In this document: positions 7,402 to 9,018 of the stretch, in pieces
Position numbering within the stretch: position 1 is the first letter of the stretch
Layout of the letters: each line of letters begins with the position of its first letter
DNA from: Lentisphaerota bacterium
Lineage (GTDB): Bacteria > Verrucomicrobiota > Kiritimatiellia > JAAZAB01
Direction: 5' to 3'
Length of the DNA stretch: 9,018 bases
Assembly: GCA_016199105.1 (NCBI GenBank)
Contig: JACQHI010000236.1
Coordinates: forward strand, 1-9,018
Position numbers and translations under genes: made by a program
The notes under the pieces: generated by a model
What the model saw: the letters and a program-made list of their open reading frames with translations, nothing else
Database searches by the model: none
What the model was told of the DNA's origin: nothing

Positions 7402-8502
7402 ATGATGAAAATTGTCGATACCGGTATCGTATACGAGAATCCCAAACCCTATCTGCGCAGTCAGCACGCCTTTCATCCGACAGTGGTGAATATGGGCGGC
7501 AAGGAATGGCTGTGCGCCTACGATCTGAGCGTGGCGGTCGAGGGTATGGATTACGGCACCTATCGCTCAAGGTCCCGGGATGACGGCCGAACCTGGCGGT
7601 TCGAGGGGCCGATCGCGGCCGCCAAAAAACGGCCGCCCATGACCTACACCGCCCGGATCGATCGTGTCGCCGATGGCCTCGTGGGATTCGGGGCGCAGTT
7701 CCATCGCAACAACCCGGAAGAAGGTTTTGCCAACCGGACCACCATGGGCTGGGTGCCCATCGATCTGATCCTGGTGCGGTCCAATGATCGCGGCCAAACA
7801 TGGACCCGGCCGCGGATCATTCGCCCGCCCCTGATCGGGCCCGGCTTTGAAATCTGCCACGCCATCGTGGAATTGCCGGATGGACGCTGGCTGGCGCCGG
7901 CCGGCACGTTGGCGGACTGGAACGGCCATTTGCCCAACGGCTATAAAACGCTGGTGTTGATCAGCCGGGATCACGGCAAGAGCTGGCCGGAGTATGGCGT
8001 GGTGTTTGACGGCACGGACGAAGGGGTCGGGCACTGGGAAGTTTCCATCGTGCCGCTCGGCGGCGACAAAGTGCTGGCCATAGCCTGGGTCTATCATATC
8101 GCTTCGGGCAAGTCGCGGCCCAACCGCTTTGCGGTGAGCGACGATGGCGGAAGCCATTTTGGCCCGTCGGGCGAGGTCGGCATCGACGGGCAGACCTGCA
8201 AGGGCCTCCGGCTCCGGGATGGCCGTATTTTCCTGGTGTATCGCCGCACCGACAAGCCGGGGCTCTGGGCGACTGTGGCGGATTTTGACGGCGTCAAAAC
8301 ATGGCATCTGCTGGAAACCGTTCCGCTGTGGGGCGCCGCGCTGAGCACCTCCGGCATGAACGCCCCGGGCATCAATGAGCTCAGCGCGTTGAAATTCGGG
8401 TTCCCGCAGCCCCGGCAAATGGACAACGGCGACGTGCTCCTGGTTTTCTGGTGTTTCGAGGATTGGTGCACCAAGATTCGCTGGATCCGACTGGCGGTAT
8501 AA
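7402..8502 (+). CDS. BNR/Asp-box sialidase-fold protein (exo-alpha-sialidase superfamily), cytoplasmic
   Basis: This 366-aa protein has three good Asp-box motifs (S-x-D-x-G-x-T/S-W): S58-RDDGRT-W65, S127-NDRGQT-W134 and S188-RDHGKS-W195. A degenerate fourth is at 246-253 (SDDGGSHF). These mark the blades of a six-bladed beta-propeller as in sialidases and related glycan-acting enzymes, and the length fits one propeller with no extra domain. No signal peptide is present, so it probably acts in the cytoplasm on imported glycan. The usual FRIP motif of GH33 sialidases is not evident; the corresponding early block reads QHAFHPTVVN. True sialidase activity is therefore uncertain, and another glycoside hydrolase or lyase-like role is possible. 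ATG 7402 is preceded by TAGGAT at 7391-7396; a second in-frame ATG is at 7405. It is separated from the upstream operon by 307 bases. Confidence 0.82.
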   Translation: MMKIVDTGIVYENPKPYLRSQHAFHPTVVNMGGKEWLCAYDLSVAVEGMDYGTYRSRSRDDGRTWRFEGPIAAAKKRPPMTYTARIDRVADGLVGFGAQFHRNNPEEGFANRTTMGWVPIDLILVRSNDRGQTWTRPRIIRPPLIGPGFEICHAIVELPDGRWLAPAGTLADWNGHLPNGYKTLVLISRDHGKSWPEYGVVFDGTDEGVGHWEVSIVPLGGDKVLAIAWVYHIASGKSRPNRFAVSDDGGSHFGPSGEVGIDGQTCKGLRLRDGRIFLVYRRTDKPGLWATVADFDGVKTWHLLETVPLWGAALSTSGMNAPGINELSALKFGFPQPRQMDNGDVLLVFWCFEDWCTKIRWIRLAV

Positions 8503-8832
8503 CTACCATTTGTAGAAGATGACGAAGACCGCGCCGACGATCATGAGGAAGCCGACGAGATAATTCCATTTCATCGGTTCCTTCAGGTAGAGGACCGAGA
8601 AGACGCAGAAGACGATCAGGGTGATGACTTCCTGGATGGTTTTGAGTTGGGCCGCGCTGAACGCGCCATGCCCGTAGCGGTTGGCCGGCACCTGGAAGCA
8701 GTATTCCACGAACGCGATCAGCCAGCTTACCACGATGGCAATGACGAGCGGCGTGGATTTGTATTTCAAATGCCCGTACCAGGCGAAGGTCATGAACACG
8801 TTGGACAGGGTCAGCAATAGAATGGTTCGCAT
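8503..8832 (-). CDS. DMT family / DUF486 small membrane protein
   Basis: This 109-aa protein has four predicted membrane helices (about 2-20, 27-46, 66-83, 89-107), the size and layout of the DUF486 branch of the drug/metabolite transporter superfamily. Recognisable family blocks are WYGHLK (18-23), VEYCFQVPANRYG (42-54), AAQLKTIQEVITL (60-72) and YLKEPMKWNYLVGF (82-95). Like other small DMT proteins it would need to form dimers or larger assemblies to transport; no substrate is known. The ATG at 8832-8830 is preceded on the minus strand by AGGAGA (8843-8838) with a six-base spacer, a strong start. Its stop (CTA on the plus strand at 8503-8505) directly abuts the stop of the converging sialidase-fold gene. 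A candidate promoter lies at 8861-8888, so it is probably transcribed alone. Confidence 0.9.
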   Translation of the reverse strand: MRTILLLTLSNVFMTFAWYGHLKYKSTPLVIAIVVSWLIAFVEYCFQVPANRYGHGAFSAAQLKTIQEVITLIVFCVFSVLYLKEPMKWNYLVGFLMIVGAVFVIFYKW

Positions 8833-8860
8833 GGTTTTCTCCTGGGTTGAATGGGCGGGG

Positions 8861-8888
8861 ACTATAGAAAAAAGGGGTTGATTTGCAA
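8861..8888 (-). promoter_or_regulatory. Candidate sigma70-type promoter for the DUF486 gene
   Basis: On the minus strand TTGCAA (8888-8883) and TATAGT (8866-8861) are separated by 16 bases, and the start codon follows about 30 bases downstream with a good Shine-Dalgarno between. The match is to the E. coli consensus, which may not hold exactly in this organism. Confidence 0.45.
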
Positions 8889-8915
8889 CGACAAATTCGC
8901 GTTGATTAGGTTCAT

Positions 8916-9018
8916 ATGAACAGTCGATATTGTGTTATGGCGCTGGCTGTCCTTTTGTCTGTGTCAGCGCAAGCGGCCTCCTACCAGTGGGGTTGGTCGG
9001 GCGCCCTTCCGGTCCCCG
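8916..9018 (+). CDS. Secreted or exported protein, 5' end only (3' partial)
   Basis: From ATG 8916 the frame runs off the right edge after 34 codons: MNSRYCVMALAVLLSVSAQA then ASYQWGWSG. This is a clear Sec signal peptide: a basic residue at position 4, a hydrophobic core at about 7-17, and an A-Q-A|A cleavage site at about residue 20/21. There is no lipobox cysteine at the cleavage site, so it is not a typical lipoprotein. A TAGG at 8907-8910 could serve as a weak ribosome site. The mature protein begins Trp-rich, but too little remains to assign a family. It is divergent from the DUF486 gene, sharing an 83-base spacer. Confidence 0.65.
   Translation, partial: MNSRYCVMALAVLLSVSAQAASYQWGWSGALPVP

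Noticed and set aside
7257..7445. Small minus-strand frame upstream of the sialidase-fold gene
   Set aside because: Its REIREIRE-type translation comes from the 9-base repeat, and it overlaps the start of the real gene.
8503..8515. CTAC-GTAG mini-hairpin at the convergent junction as bidirectional terminator
   Set aside because: It has a four-pair stem inside the coding end of the DUF486 gene and no T-run on either side.
8883..8888. Palindromic TTGCAA as a shared -35 box for both divergent genes
   Set aside because: On the plus strand no acceptable -10 box lies at the proper distance before the gene at 8916.

Overview
The window is about 60% GC by eye and fully bacterial in layout: tightly packed genes, ATGA and GTGA stop/start overlaps, and Shine-Dalgarno sites. 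The large membrane proteins resemble the DUF6785/DUF6784 (OPT-transporter-like) family. I associate that family mainly with the Planctomycetota-Verrucomicrobiota-Lentisphaerota-Kiritimatiellota group. The assignment to that group is an inference from recall; no rRNA or marker gene is present to test it.

Bases 1-7094 look like one plus-strand operon whose start lies off the left edge. In order it holds: the 3' part of a first DUF6785-like membrane protein (copy A); a very small FtsX/MacB-type ABC permease of 222 aa; a LolD/MacB-type ABC ATPase of 246 aa; an unrecognised soluble protein of about 292 aa, split by an apparent one-base frameshift; and a complete second DUF6785-like membrane protein of 996 aa (copy B). 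Every junction is a 4-5 base overlap, except a 13-base gap after copy A. Copies A and B are clear paralogues. Copy B carries an unusual helical, coiled-coil-rich insertion of about 350 residues between its third and fourth membrane segments. The surviving start of copy A shows the end of a comparable insertion. Topology by the positive-inside rule puts this insertion in the periplasm, while the ABC permease has almost no periplasmic domain of its own. The most interesting hypothesis here is that the membrane proteins and the mini-ABC module form one envelope machine, with the DUF6785-like proteins supplying the periplasmic part.

Bases 7095-7401 are non-coding and hold two short repeat-like elements: an AT-rich imperfect palindrome and a 9-base-period GCG repeat next to a hairpin. 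Then follow a plus-strand cytoplasmic BNR/Asp-box (sialidase-fold) protein (7402-8502) and a minus-strand DMT-family/DUF486 small membrane protein (8503-8832). The stop codons of these two genes directly abut. A plausible sigma70-type promoter for the DUF486 gene lies at 8861-8888. The window ends in the first 34 codons of a plus-strand gene that begins with a clear signal peptide.
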